A stretch of DNA of 64,000 nucleotides from Cytospora piceicola (lineage: Eukaryota > Ascomycota > Sordariomycetes > Diaporthales > Cytosporaceae): the NCBI GenBank assembly GCA_023375675.1, contig JALQBC010000068.1:62001-126000 (forward strand). Reading direction: 5' to 3'. How positions within the stretch are numbered: position 1 is the stretch's first letter; each line of letters begins with the position of its first letter. The notes under the pieces were generated by a model. That model did not search any database. It saw only the letters and a program-made list of their open reading frames with translations, and had not been told where the DNA came from. Below are positions 20,442 to 33,351 of the stretch, in pieces. The translations under genes were made by a program, and so were the position numbers.

Positions 20442-20536
20442 NNNNNNNNNNNNNNNNNNNNNNNNNNNNNNNNNNNNNNNNNNNNNNNNNNNNNNNNNNN
20501 NNNNNNNNNNNNNNNNNNNNNNNNNNNNNNNNNNNN
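20442..20536. other. Assembly gap of 95 N
   Basis: The gap sits at the right edge of the CAGCAA array. The five bases before it (AGCCT at 20437-20441) are identical to the five after it (20537-20541). This suggests the two contig ends may abut or overlap, so the N count need not reflect real missing sequence. Confidence 0.97.
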
Positions 20537-20690
20537 AGCCTAAAGTTGAACGAAAAGGAAGCACGGAAGGGGGGGAGGATCAGTCGATGTGAAGCCTTGC
20601 TGAGAAAGACTCGGGACTCGAGGATGGAAGATGGAAGATGGAAACAAACCTGCAAAGTATTGGGAATTGATGGGGAATTGATGGTTGACC

Positions 20691-20699
20691 ATGATGATG

Positions 20700-20731
<32 letters not shown>

Positions 20732-20810
20732 AACGACGACGATGATGGATGGTCAGAATAAAAGGTTGAGATGTGCCTCCCCACAGATGAATTGATTGAT
20801 TGATTGATTT
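20691..20810. repeat. (GAT)n and (ATTG)n microsatellites
   Basis: An ATG/GAT trinucleotide tract (20691-20747, with a GACGAC interruption) is followed by an ATTG tetranucleotide tract (20791-20810). The adjoining TGGGAATTGATG word is duplicated just to the left. Confidence 0.92.
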
Positions 20811-21810
20811 GTGACGGCGGAAGAGAGAAGGAAGAAGGGTATCATCTACAGAAGACGTGATATCGAGATGGAGGAGATGGAGGAGATGATCTTTTGCGTG
20901 TTTGTTTGGTTTGTGTATTGTCGTGTTGTGTGTTGTCGTGTTGTCGCGTCGTGTCGCGTCGTGATGAAAAAAACGGAAAGGAAAAGGGAAGTTGAGTCTA
21001 CCTAAGTATCTTGTTCTTTCTTGCCTTGTGTGTATTATTGATTATTGACGTTTACCTGGAAGGCATAAACCACCTGGGCAGACCTGTTTGACGGAAATAC
21101 CTACTATGTAAGTAAGTATAGGTAGGTAGGTACTTAAGTACGCACACAGTTGCAGGCACCTACCAAGGCTACTAAAGTACCTAGGGACCTAAGGTATCTC
21201 AAGCCAGAAGGAGGGCTAACTGCCTGCCTGCCCGCTTCCGCATCATCAAATGCTTAGGTGTTGATGACTGCAGGTACGTACACCTTGGCAAGTATCTGAA
21301 TCTGACCAGGCAGACAGGGCAGTACTTGACTGCTTTACTGGACCCTGAATGAAGTTCTACTGGGACCTCGCAGTGCAGTCTCGACCGCCGCAGTGAATAA
21401 ACCGTTGGACCGTTGGGGGCTATTGTGGGCGTTCCGCCTAATGCGGGGGTATCTTCGACCCCACTGACGTGCACCTGTCAATCAAACGCAGCAATACTGG
21501 ATACTACTTACCTAGGTAAGTACATAGGTACCTAGGTACTTAAATACCTAGGTACATTCTGATCTAGCGTCAATTACCCCACACAATCACATGCCAGCAT
21601 AATGATGTCAATGCCCCTCTCCTCCCTCTTCCTATTTACCTATTTACCTACCTATCTACCTATCTACCTATTTACTGTGTATATATGTAATAAGTTGCAT
21701 GTGTAACATCCTACAAGCTGGCATGGAGGTGGGACTGTCGTGGGAGAGTGTATTGTGGACTAACCTGGAGTGGCCAGGGGCGTGCAGAAATGAAGAGGGT
21801 CTTGATGCGT
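20811..21810. other. TACCTAGGTA-rich intergenic DNA
   Basis: No gene. The tetramer family TACC/AGGT dominates 21105-21190 and 21505-21675. Three TACCTAGGTA palindromes fall within 50 bp, the first extended to an 18-bp perfect palindrome (21505-21522). A tract of CCTATTTA/CCTACCTA repeats covers 21629-21673. TGTCG-type words repeat at 20920-20965. Such palindromes are scattered in several sordariomycete genomes; their role is unknown to me. Confidence 0.55.
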
Positions 21811-22287
21811 CAGGTTCCCTCGCTCCGGCGGGTATACCTTGAGAACATCTCCAGGGGTTGACCGTGGCCCGGGGGCCAGGAGAACCAGAGGCCCTAGACA
21901 GCATGGGGATCAAGCGGTGCAATCCGGGATCACAGGAAGCGTGCCTGACCGTGGAATAACATGGGAGTTATATGATACTGGCCAAGGATGCTTGTTGTCT
22001 TGTGTTGGCGACAGTGTGTGTTGTTGACATTGGGCCTCACAATCAGGCGTTCAATGTTCCAACTGCAGTCCTTTAGCGTAAGGGGAAACGGGCAATCCGA
22101 AGGGCAACGCAGCATTAGCCGGCCCAGGGGCTCATGACATCTGGACATATAGCAAATGTATTGGTACTTTAAATGAAAAGAGAGTGGGCGGTGGCGGGTT
22201 GGCCTCAAGAAATATGAAGAGTATTCAGGGCTGTATATATGTGTGCGTGTATGTGTATAACCTAGGCATAGCTCAATACACGGCTTC
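21811..22287 (+). mobile_element. Repeat R copy K, divergent
   Basis: Family blocks are recognisable in order: CAGGTTCCCTCG, GAGAACATCTCCAGGGG, GGGGATCAAGCGGTGCAATC, ATCACAGGAAGCGTGC, TGGGAGTTATATGATAC, then GGGGAAACGGGCAATCCG, a TGTGTGCGTGTATGTGTA tract and the right end CATAGCTCAATACACGGCTT. The left terminal block is missing or unrecognisable. It is more diverged than H, I and J. Confidence 0.6.
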
Positions 22288-23384
22288 CGAGTAATTAGAA
22301 TATTGATGTTAATTTGCTGTGTCGTTTATGTCTGATAAAGAAACAAGGTTACTGAAGTAGAGTTGGGACACCTGGGCGCACACCGTGGTAAGCACAACAG
22401 CAAAGGCGAGGGCTGCTAAGAACCGGCGTTGACTATTTAAGAGAAATAGCTATCCATATATACTAATACATATTTACGTCAGGACGGAGATACCAGGCAG
22501 GAAGATAAACAGCAAAATATAATTATTATCCTGGTCTGGACCTCAACGCCACGAGAATAGATGGCAAAGTGGACCACGGATTATAGGCACGGCCGGGCTA
22601 TCCGATGGAGCTAAATAGTAGAGCGCATAACAATAGGAAAGGCGAGCAGGCAAGGGGGGTCGGAAGAGCTGGGTTGTGTGCAACTGTTAATGCTATAGAC
22701 CAGTTGACGACTTTCAAGCCGATCCGTATATATTATCATATTATGAAAAGAGATAGAAATGGGAGATGAGTCCCAAAATAGCGGATAGCGGAGGAAGTGA
22801 TTTTGGTAGGAGCAAAGATTTAACTTATCAACCTCCCAGCCGCAAAGAATAAACGTGACAAGCAACAAACCAAGGACTGACTGAGTGGGGTCAGGAGTAG
22901 TCCGAAGTAAAGCGATGAAGTCTGGTAATTAACTGTTGCTTGTCGGTGTGGTTGGTGATGGGCCCTAGGTAATTGGATCGTGACTGCGACAGTTGGTGCG
23001 TGATGGTTGGTAATCAGCAAGCAGCAAGCAGTCCCAGCCTTGAAGAAAATATGACAAGCATTAGAGAGGGCAAAGCGATACAACGGAGTTTGGCTCGGAT
23101 CGGGATAACTTGGCATGGCAGGATATGAGAACTGACCTAGTACCCAAGCAGGCATCGACAGAGGGTTGTAGAGACTTCCGTGTCTCGAGCCAAGCTAGAC
23201 GCTCGAAAAGCCAGAGGTCCAGGAGAGAAGTGGGAAAGCCTGTTGTGGTAGTTCCGAGGGAATTCGAGATGCTTGAGAGGCTGAGACGGGAGGAAGCGCT
23301 CGAGTGAGTTAGACAAATGTTGACCGGAGGGTTTAGAAAGCAACCACAAGACGAACGAGGGCTGATGGTGATCGATATTCGCCT
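22288..23384. other. Spacer with a short repeat R left-end fragment
   Basis: No gene. At 22838-22873 the words CCCAGCCGCAAAGAATAAAC and GACAAGCAAC match only the left end of repeat R; nothing of the rest follows. The remaining DNA looks unique. AT content rises locally around 22440-22520, before the main AT-rich compartment. Confidence 0.45.
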
Positions 23385-23788
23385 CCCAGCCGCAAGGAAC
23401 AGCCATCAAGCAAGAACAGGCCCTCGTTCATCGTAGCCACCCGGGCATAGGACATCTACACGTTGTTATTGCGGGCACAGGCCTAGACGGATGGGGGGAC
23501 AACGGTTGCGGTCAGGGGTCCAGGCAGCGTTGCAACATTAGACCGAAGTCTGAGTCTGCAGAGAACACGGAGTTACAAGTAAGGAATCCTCCAAATGGAG
23601 GGTCACCCAAGCCCACCGCATCTCCGAGCAAGTGACCGCGGATTACATGAGGTCGGAACTCAAGCCCACCGCCGCATCACAAGACATTGAGCCAGGGAGG
23701 CAGACAAACAAATGCAAGATCCTCCTCTTTTTGAGTGTAGAGACGCGTAATTTTGTGAGCGTTTTATGCGAATCTTGATTTGCTGCTT
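23385..23788 (+). mobile_element. Repeat R copy L, next to the compartment border
   Basis: Starts CCCAGCCGCAAGGAACAGCC and keeps CAGGCCCTCGTTCATCGTAG, GGGCATAGGACATCTACACG, GCGGGCACAGGCCTAGACG, CAGGCAGCGTTGCAACATTA and GACCGAAGTCTGAGTCTG (shared with copy D). It then has two core regions (ACACGGAGTTACAAG and GATTACATGAGGTCGGAACT). The right end is degenerate (GATTTGCTGCTTG). It stops about 78 bp before the sharp switch to AT-rich DNA. Confidence 0.75.
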
Positions 23789-23865
23789 GAATTTCAGGGG
23801 GGAGGGGAGTGTCGAAATAAAACGTCGAAATCAATCGATAGGATCAAGAGAATGCCTGCCGTTAA

Positions 23866-25335
23866 GGGTTGATGTTTATTTTATAAGGCGGGCGAACACA
23901 TATAGAATTGTACCCTTAAGATTTATACTACCTGTTTTTAATTCTGATTAGCTCTAAATTATAAATATACTGATTCACTATAGTACCTGTGTAAAAGATC
24001 TGATTAGCTGCTAAAAGTAGTATTTTAAGTATCGAACAGCTAAAAGAACTAGAAATTATAAGGCTTTTAATACCTGCTAGAAGGTTTATAGTTACTTTAA
24101 AGCTTATAATAAAGCTTATAATAAGACCTATAGTAGCTTACAGAAGACCTTAAGTTTTAACTAAAGTATATAACTAAGTTTTAACCCGACTAAATAGAAT
24201 ATACTTAAATCTAAATTTTTAAAAAATAAAAAGGCTATTAAATAGTATATTTAATTAAATTGTAGCCTTTAAAGTAGGTTTAGTATTAAAAGTAATAGTT
24301 TTAATTCTTTAAGTTTTTTAAGTTTTTAATATAAACCTTAATTATTCTTTCCTTTCTTTTTTATTAAAAGCTTAAATAAGACTAGAAATTTAAACTAAAT
24401 AAGTAATTAAATATATATATAAGCAGTGTAATAATTATAGTGTAATCTTTATAAAACTACTTATTATAACCGGTAAGATTAATATTATTAGTAAAATATA
24501 TATATATATAGTTTCTTAAGTAAATACTTTAAGCTTATCTATTATAATAAGTAAAAGGTAATAAGATTTATTATAAAAATAATACTTAAATTAATAATTA
24601 AAAGCTAACTATAAAAGCTATTTTAAGTAATAATAGTACTAATTTTATATATCTAGCTTTTTAATTAAAGAATATATTAAATATATAATATCTTATATAT
24701 CTGTCTTTAAGATATATTATATATATAGTATTTTATACATTTATAACCTTAATTTTAATAGGTTTTTAAGTAAGCTAGAAGTCTTTTATAAAGATTATAT
24801 TTATTTAAATATACTAGCTTTACTTAAGCTATATATAACTGCTATTTATATAATCTTTTATTACCTTAACCTTAAGTTATAATAAGCAGCTAAGTAAGTT
24901 AGCTAATAAGTAAATTAACTAAGAAATAAATATATTAATAAATAAGTTAGTTAATAAGTAAGTAAGTAAGTAAATAAGTTAGTTTATTAGCAATTAAGCT
25001 ATTAAGTAAGTAAATAAATAAGTAAATAAATAAGTAAGAAAGTAAGTTAATTAGTAATTAAATAAGCTAATAAGTAAGTAAGTAAGTACGCTAGCTAATA
25101 AGTTAACTAATAAGTTAGCTAGTAAGTTAATTAATTAATAACTAAGTAAGTTAACTAATAAATAAGTAGATAAGTAGGTATATTAATAAGTTAGCTAATA
25201 AGTTAGTTAATTAATAAGTAAGTAACTTTTTTACTACTTAAAGCTATAAGATATATAATTAAGTAACGCTTTAAAAGCGTTACTTTATTATATATAAAGT
25301 AGCTTAAGTAAACGTTCTTTAATATTTTATAAGTA
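23866..25335. repeat. Long direct repeat A, copy 1, with TAAG-rich array
   Basis: It shares long stretches with 34941-35790: GATGTTTATTTTATAAGGC at the left, AAGATTTATACTACCTGT, GAAGGTTTATAGTTACTTTA, and GTAGCTTAAGTA near the right. The differences are mostly C-to-T or G-to-A, as expected from RIP. Copy 1 has about 460 bp extra (about 24420-24880) and a longer array of TAAG/TTAG tetramers (about 24880-25225) than copy 2. Identity is unknown: it could be a long LTR, a terminal segment of a larger element, or a dispersed repeat. Its left end coincides with the composition border. Confidence 0.65.
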
Positions 25336-26711
25336 TATTAAAATAAACTGTTGTTTATATTATTAGTAAATACTGTTAAACTAAACTAAACTTAAATTTA
25401 AACTTATATTAATCTTAAACCTTTATAAGCTATATAAAAACTAAGAAAAGAATTAAAAAATTAATATTAAAAGTATTAAATAAAGTAAAAACGTAATAGT
25501 TTTATAATATAAAATAACTTTATAATACTTATAACTAATAAATAAGTTAAAAGAGAAATATAATATATAAGTATAACTATAGTTATTTTAAGTTAATAGT
25601 TACTTTAGTTTATAAACGCTTTAGTTAATTATTTATCCTTTTTATTTTATTTTACTTATATACTTTATATTAAAGTATATATTTTCTTAAATATATTTTA
25701 TATTTAATAAAATGTTATTTTAATATATTAAGTATAGCCTTTAATATAATTATATTAAAGTCTTATTATAAGTAATTATAATTAATTATTATATATATTA
25801 AGCGTTTTTTTAATTATAAAATAAATTAATTAATTACTGCTTTTTACTTTAAATATTAATTATATTATTTAATAACTTTAATTAATATATTACCTTTATT
25901 ACTTTTTATTATTTAACTTTCTTTATAAAATTTATAAGTTTAAATATACTTATAAATCTATTAAACTTTATTTTTAATAATAGCTTTATAAAGCTATTTA
26001 CTAGTATTTTATTTATAAGTAAATACTTAAGTTAAAAAATGTTTTTAAAAACTTTTACTTAAGTTATATATTTTAAATATTTTTATACTTAAGTTTTATA
26101 AATATATAAATATATTTCTTTATAATTAAATATATTATTTAAAAATTATAATAATAAAGTTTAAATAAGTTTTAAAAATATAAGTTTAATATTATTTAAT
26201 ATATACTTTAAATAATATATTTCTTTTATAATTTTTTTTAAGTTAAATATTTTTACTTTTATTATTAATATAATAACTATACTTTAAAACTTAACTTTTT
26301 ATATAATAAAGCTTTAATATATTAATATAATATTATTTTAAAAGGTTTTATTTATATTTTTATTCTTTATAAAAGATATATTATTAATTATAAATTTGAA
26401 ATACTTATAATTTACTTAATAAATTAAAATCTTATATAATATAAGTATTAAATATAATACTTAATAATTTAAGATTTTATAAAAAATAGTTAATTAAGTA
26501 GTTTAATAATATATATATTAATATAATAATGTTTATATTAATAGTAATAGTTATATATAAGAATTTTATAATATGTTTTAAATATACTTTTACTTTTTTT
26601 AATAACGTTTTATTTTTACTTTAAAGTAAATTTATAAAATAAGTAAAATATAAGTATTACTTTTATTTTTTATAAAAGTATTAATAATCTTTTTAATATA
26701 GTTTTAATATA
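25336..26711. other. AT-rich decayed DNA
   Basis: Almost only A and T with scattered G and C; stop codons in every frame. It is presumably heavily RIP-mutated transposon sequence, too decayed to classify. It is the left flank of the Ty1/copia insertion. Confidence 0.5.
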
Positions 26712-26716
26712 GTTAA

Positions 26717-26913
26717 TGTTAGTAGGGCTTAAGGTAATATAAATACAATCGATCGTAGACTTTGTTAGCTTATAATTATATGTGTTCTCTAGGTGTAAAG
26801 CTATCTATAGGCTTAGTATAAAAACCTATCTATAAGCTAAGCGGCTTAACAGTTCTGCCGCCTTACCGAAGCGGTAAGCTTAACCGCCTACCTATTTAAG
26901 TAGTAGTTTTATA
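26717..26913 (-). repeat. LTR of the copia element (3' LTR in coding direction)
   Basis: It begins TGTTAGTAGGGC on the plus strand and ends TTTTATA, where the other LTR ends TTTTACA, a single RIP-type change at the terminal dinucleotide. It is the same length as its partner. It contains the GCCGCC...GGCGG inverted repeat in mutated form near 26858-26880. Confidence 0.93.
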
Positions 26914-27179
26914 CTAATAACTTTTCTGTTTTATAATAGCTTCGTACTATCGATCTACTTATACTACTTATAGCCCTATATATATAGGCTTCTATAGCCT
27001 TATATATATAGGCTTTTTTTAACCGTTTGCGATACCTTTATAAATCGACGTCCTTTTAATTATTGCTTTTAATCGGTCTGCTGTCGGACCGACTATAAGG
27101 TATAATACCTGCGGTATTATAGGCCGATGCTGTTTACGCTGTCGATTAGGCCTGGTCTATATATCTCTTTACCTTAATC

Positions 27180-30000
27180 GTTAACTTATTTAAATCGATT
27201 AGGCGTGTTAAAGTCTTATTTAGTAATGCCTTTATTATTACGTCGGCTAGATTATCGTTACCGTTAATTTATTGTATTTCGTAGATCTCCTGCCTCTTAT
27301 ATAACTAACGTAGTAATATAATATCGATTATTAGCCGCTTCTCTTTTATTATACCTAGCTTAACTAAGCACTTATATAACGAGTACGAGTCTGTATAAAT
27401 CGTAAAGGAGATCGTCGGAAGGTTTAGTTAATCGGTAATTATTTTTAAAGTAAATAAAATTATAACGTCGAAATCGAAGCTGTTAGTTATACCGTAAATC
27501 TTTAATACTAGGACGTTTTATATAATACGCTTATATTTTATAAAAGACTAGTATAGAACGTTACCTTATATTCTGTACTATATGTTATCGTCGTTCTTCT
27601 CTTTATCGACGAGAACGATTATAAAGCCGATTTAAAAATTAAGATCTTAGTTATTTATAAAAGAACTATCGATAAAGACGGTTAATCTAGCCTTCGTTAA
27701 ATCTAAAGTAATATATTATAAACCTTTTTTAACGTTTTTTATTTACTATTTAAGGCGTTAATTTAATAGCTTATAGTCTTTCGTATTTAGGTTTTAAATT
27801 TAAGCTACGACAGAAAGATTAAAAGCGGCTTCCGGCTAATAAATCGATACTAGATATGCCTTATAGGTACGTTATTCGAGATATTTTTAAGTATAGTTAA
27901 ACGTTTTCGGGTTAACCTTCTCGATCTTAACGTCTTATCTCTTTTATTTAACCTTAATAGATCTATCGTTATATATCGTTACTTTAGTATTATTAAAATC
28001 GAAGAGAGTGTTTAGCGAAAGCCTTATTTTAGGCTTATATTTAATCTTTACTTTCTAAATCTCCTTTTCTTTTATCGCCGAAAAAGCCGGGGTTCCGAGT
28101 ATAAAAGTATCGTCGATCTATATACCGATAATACTAAAAGAGTTTTTACCGCCGGTTATAATAAAAAGGTAAAGGTTATACGTAAATATATTTATACCGA
28201 GTCTTATACGATAATATTTATAATACGTCGTTTATTAGTATACGCTTGTTTTAACAATACTATAAAGAGGCTTTATAAGCCGTATAATAGTGTTTAGAAG
28301 GTATTAAGGCTCGAGTTCCTTCGGTAATATAGCTAAAATCGTTTATATTAGTTTTAATTTTAATTAAAGGTAAGCTTATATAACGTTACGAAATTCTACG
28401 ATTATACCTATTCGGAGTAGAGATAAGGTAAAGGCGGCGATAATACGTTAGCTAACTTTCTAAATTGTTAGCGATTAAGTAAAGATATCTTTTTTACCGG
28501 CGTTATTATACTTTTAAATAATAAAGCGTAACTTTTCGTATAGCTTTTCGGTTTTACCTTTAACCTTATAAACTATTCGCGTTTTAAATAAGCGGTACAG
28601 GTTATAAGCTTTTTAATTAAATAGCTTAAAACAGAAGACGTTACGGCCGATAAGGTTTATAATCTCTTTTATATTAGACTTTTCGAAAGGCTTACCGGGG
28701 CTAGTAATAACGCCGTTATAACATAGCTTTAAAGCTAACTTATAGTTATCTTTTTCTTTTTAGGTAAAGAAGATAAGGGTAGCTAAGGTAGCTAAAGTAG
28801 CCGGGATAGCTAAAGTAGTTAGTTTAAGCTTATTTTTAAACCTAAAGAGCCGGCTACGCTTTTATAGCCTTTATAGTTCGGTCTGCGTCGGAGCGATTAT
28901 CGGCTATAGTTCGGTTTACGCCGGACCGAGTAAGAGAAATACTTTAAAGGTTTACGCCGGACCGAGCGAAAGGGATATATTAAAGGTTTATACCAGGGTT
29001 TATACCGGATCGAGCGAAAGGGATATTTTAAAGGTTTACGCCGGACCGAGTAAAGGGGATATTTTAAAGGTTTATACTAGGGTTTATACCGGACCGAACG
29101 AAGGGAATACTTTAAAGATTATATTTTCGGAATTATCGTAGAGATATAAACGAACTAGTATAAATTAAAATTTAATAAGTCTATTAAAAAGGTTTAGTAT
29201 AAAATCGTACTTATTGACGGTAAGTAGCCTATATAAGCTTTACTAGCCTTCCTTTTCTCGCTATACGTATACTTTACTTTAAAAGGGTAAGGCTATCTAG
29301 TCGCTTACGTTTAAGCTATTTCGTATAACGATAGCCTCGTTAATCTATTATTCTATAAAAAGCTTCCGTAGTACCTTTATAGCTTTCGCGATTACCTTTA
29401 TACGTTATAGTATCGATAGCGATAAAGATAAATCGAAGTTTATTTAAAGGAAGGCGCCGAAGATAAGTAGTATAAATACTAACTTATCCGGTCCTACCGT
29501 ATTATTAACGGCTTTAACGGCTATTTATAAGATAGTATTATTACCGAAAATAGTCGAAAGCTCGACGTATAAAATCTTAAAGATATAACGTAAAAGGCTA
29601 TAATATTTCTCGATTTTTCCGATAAACTAATAAGCTTTTATAAATACCTGTTTATATATAATCTTTATAATTTTAGCTTCGTTTCGGAATTCTACCGATA
29701 CGAAGTTAGTATTAGTATTATAAACTAGCTAGTTAAAAAGTTCGAAATATATATTTATCTATATTATCCGAAAGGCTTTTTATATATCTTTAATAGATAA
29801 TAAAATCAGAAAATAAACGGCTTAAAAGAACGTCGACGAGTTTATAATATAAAGTACCGGCTTTCCGAGTAAGTATATAACGTCGACGATAAGCTTATAA
29901 TTAAAGTTATAATCGTTTTTTAAAGTAAATTTAAATTATTAAAGGGTAAAGCTTTTTATCTAATAATAATAGTAGAACTTTATAATAACTTTAAAAACTA
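27180..30000 (-). pseudogene. Copia integrase-RT-RNase H polyprotein remnant
   Basis: Read on the minus strand with stops tolerated, three diagnostic parts appear. Integrase (29760-29460): T-N-F-V-S-V-E-F-R-N-E-A-K-I, then I-G-K-I-E-K-Y, then I-A-V-K-A-V-N-N-T. RT: I-D-D-T-F-I-L-G-T-P-A-F around 28117, with the two Asp codons at 28109-28114 intact and the residue two before them turned into a TAG stop. RNase H end (27274-27182): I-N-G-N-D-N-L-A-D-V-I-I-K, matching the usual N-P-A-D-x-x-T-K block. All losses seen fit C-to-T on one strand or the other. The protein would have served only retrotransposition. Confidence 0.88.
28913..29117 (-). repeat. In-frame 36/48-bp tandem repeat in the copia linker
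   Basis: Five units start at 28913, 28949, 28985, 29033 and 29069. Three are 36 bp and two are 48 bp; the 48-bp units carry a 12-bp duplication (GGTTTATACCAG-like). All lengths are multiples of three, and each unit holds CCGGACCGAG. On the minus strand the unit reads a 12-residue motif including L-G-P-A. It lies between integrase and RT, normally a variable low-complexity linker. Confidence 0.9.
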
Positions 30001-33000
30001 TAACGTCGACTTTATAGCCGGTATTCGTTAATAGCCGGGATAGCCGATTAATAGTTAAATATCCGAAATAATAATAAAAACGATATAGCTTTTTTTCTAT
30101 AAAAAAAGCGCCGGTATTTCGTTTCGAAAGAAAGAACTATAGATAGCCTTACTTCTAAATAATAGAAATAGCCTTTTTTTTACTTTATCTGTTAACCTTT
30201 ACTAACTCGTTTATAATATTTCGAAAAAAGACGTTTAATTTATTTATATTTTAAACGTATAAAAGGAACGGCGTAAGTATATTAACGATATAAAAAGTTA
30301 TAGCTCCGATAGGTAGGCCGATGTTAATAATATCGAAAGAAGATAGCTATACTTTTCGGCTAAATTTAATAATAGCTTCGTTAGCTTTAGTTTTATTTAT
30401 TTCTACTGAAAGATCTTTATATTAAAAAGTAAAGTACTAGTTATAGCTTATAATTAAAAACTCTGCTATTTTAGTATTAAAAATAATACTTTAGAATTTT
30501 AGCTTTAGATAACGTTTTTAAAAAATAAACTATAAAGCTAGAATAACGGTATTCTTATATTCGGCCTTACTGTTATTATTATTAGAAATAGTATAAAGGA
30601 AAGCCGTGTTTATTAGCTAGTATATAGCCTTTTTATCTTCGAAGACGTTAGTCTTACTATTATTATTATTATTTTATTCGGCTAAGCTGTTAATACTATA
30701 GGCGGCTTTATAGCCTTTATAGTTAGTTAAAAAGGCTATAAAGCCTTTTTTTATAACCGATTCGCCGTAGTATTTATATTATATTAAATATTAGTTTTAA
30801 AAGCGTTATCTTTTTTCCGGGATATACTTTATAAACTAATAGCTTTCTTAGCTATAGATAAAATACTTCTTCTTCTTATACGGTTACCGGCGTTTATTAT
30901 TTCGACGGTTATTACAAAAGGTTTTTTTATAAAAGCTAGAACTATTTCTTCGGAAGCCGAAACCTTTTCGTTAACGATTATTATTATATCGACGGTCGAA
31001 ATAATAGGTTTCGTTATTAGGTCGTTCTTAAACGAAATAGCTGCCGGTATTATTCCTTTACTTAAAGGATAACTCGAAGGATAAACAGAGGTTTTAAAAA
31101 AGCTTTTTATAAAGAGTAGTAGGTATATAGAAGGCGTATTCGAACTTAGCTACTCTTTTATATATTCGAAGGACTGTTATTCTTAAGATCTCGTCGCTAG
31201 CGTAATAAGGGCCGAGGGTATATTAGTAAAGCTAGAGCTTATTTAGTATAAGGCGTAAGATTTTATAAAGGCTTTTATCGACGTTATTTTTATTATTCCG
31301 AAGGCTATTAAACGTTATATTAGTCTAATCGTTATAGTATTACTAATAATTTATATCGGTTTTAAAGTAAGTCTTTAGCTTTTTATATACTGTAGTAAAA
31401 TTATTTATCGTACCGATATAGTAAATATAATAAGTTTCGGCTTTTCTGGTAAGAATTTAAAAAAGTACGGCGTAAAACTAGTTTAGCTAAATACTATTAT
31501 AATAATAAAGATTTATAAAGATTCTTAGTTTATTATCTAATAGGTTATAAAACTCTCCGGTTTACTTTTTATCCTTATTTTAAGCTTTCGAAAAAGCTAT
31601 AATCTTTTCTAGTTTTAATATACGGTTAAATACTTAGCGGGAAAAGAGAGTTTTATAAAAGTTATAAAGCGGCTTATAAGGGTATTTAAAAACTAAAGGA
31701 TATATAGCTTTTTATTAATAGTATAATATACCGGCCGGCGTATATAACTATAGAAAAGAAAGGTTCGGATAATTTTAAAGTTATTTTTATAACGTAGTAG
31801 GTTATATCGGGCTTTAAAAGCCTGTTAATAGTCTTATATCTTATAGTAGCGGCGGTAGCTATATTCTCGATCGTAGTAAGGGCTTAAAGGGAAGAAAGAG
31901 TAACGGTATATAATACAGCGATTTATTTTTTTCGATAGACGGTATTACGTCGTTATTATTATCTTTAGGCTAAAAGAAAAAAGGGTTATAACTATTATTT
32001 ATAAAAGGCTTTAACTATTTTTCTATTTTATTGATAATAGCTTATTTTACCTACTGTTTTACTTTTACGCCGGGAAAGAACTATTCTGTTTTTATCTTAT
32101 CTTTTAGCTATACCGGTAGTTCTTCTTTTATTATAATATCTAGTAGTTAAATAGTAAAGTAGCTTTTATATAAGCCTATATAAATCCTCTGTTCTTTTAA
32201 AAAGGTTTTTATTTTACGTTATTAGGTAAAGGCGATTAACTTAAATATACCTTTATTTTAACCTTTAAAGTCTTTTTAAAAGTCTATTAGTAGATGTTTA
32301 CCGGTAATATCTATTTAACGAAAGTTTTTAATAATACATGCGATAAAAGTCGTCGTATTAACCTTATTAAGTATATCTTTACTTATAAAGGTATTTTATA
32401 GCTTTAAGTTAACGTATATCTATTAGCTTTAAAGAACTTGCGATACCTTTATTAAGCCGTCGAGGTATTTTTATAAGAGGTAAGGGCTATCGGCTTTATC
32501 CTCGTCGAAGGCTATTACGAAGTTATAGTAATTGTAATCGGGGTATATAGAAAGAGAAACGTTTTTATACTATACTTTTCCGACTAACTACTAGTATATT
32601 TAAACTATTTACCTGTAAATAGTAATCGCTTAAAATTACTATACGGTAACCTAACTTTTACTAGCTTTTTTATCTATATAACTAACGTCGAAGAGGTTTA
32701 TAGGGAAAGGGTTTATTGTAAAGTAAGGTTCTTAAAGGAGAGTTTTATAACGGGAGGTTTTCGTAAAGTCTTGAAAAAGGAGGAAAATCGTAAGTACGGT
32801 CGTAAGGAAAGGGAAGGTTATAGAGGTTATAAATAAGGTCGTAATCGTAAAAGAGGTTTATTATAAAGTCGTAAAGTAAAGGTATAAAAGGAAGGTTTAT
32901 AATCGTTATAAGGAAAAGTTATAAAGGAAGGTTGTTCTCGGTAGAAGAAGTAACAGGCCGAGAAAGTATATAGGTTTTACCTTAAAGGAAGTTTATAGTA

Positions 33001-33351
33001 TAAAATAGGTATACGGTTTCGTTTAGAAGGAAAGTTCGTAGTATAAAGAAGTTTTAAGGTATTATACGATAGTATATGCCGGTAGGTTATAAGGTAGTTT
33101 TTTAAATAAACACGTTGTTATTAAATTAGTTTAAAAAGGCCTTATAAAGGTTTATCGGTTAATATCGACTACTTTCTAAAGGTTAGCTATACTTAAATAA
33201 TTATAAATAGCCTTAATCTTAACGTAGATCTCGCGACTTAAAATACAACGAACAGCCTATAGAGGAGCCTTAATCGTTACAGAATAATTATAAGAAAAAT
33301 CTGCCTCTTTTAACCTTACTATTAAAGGTTACCTATATAACTACTAATTAG

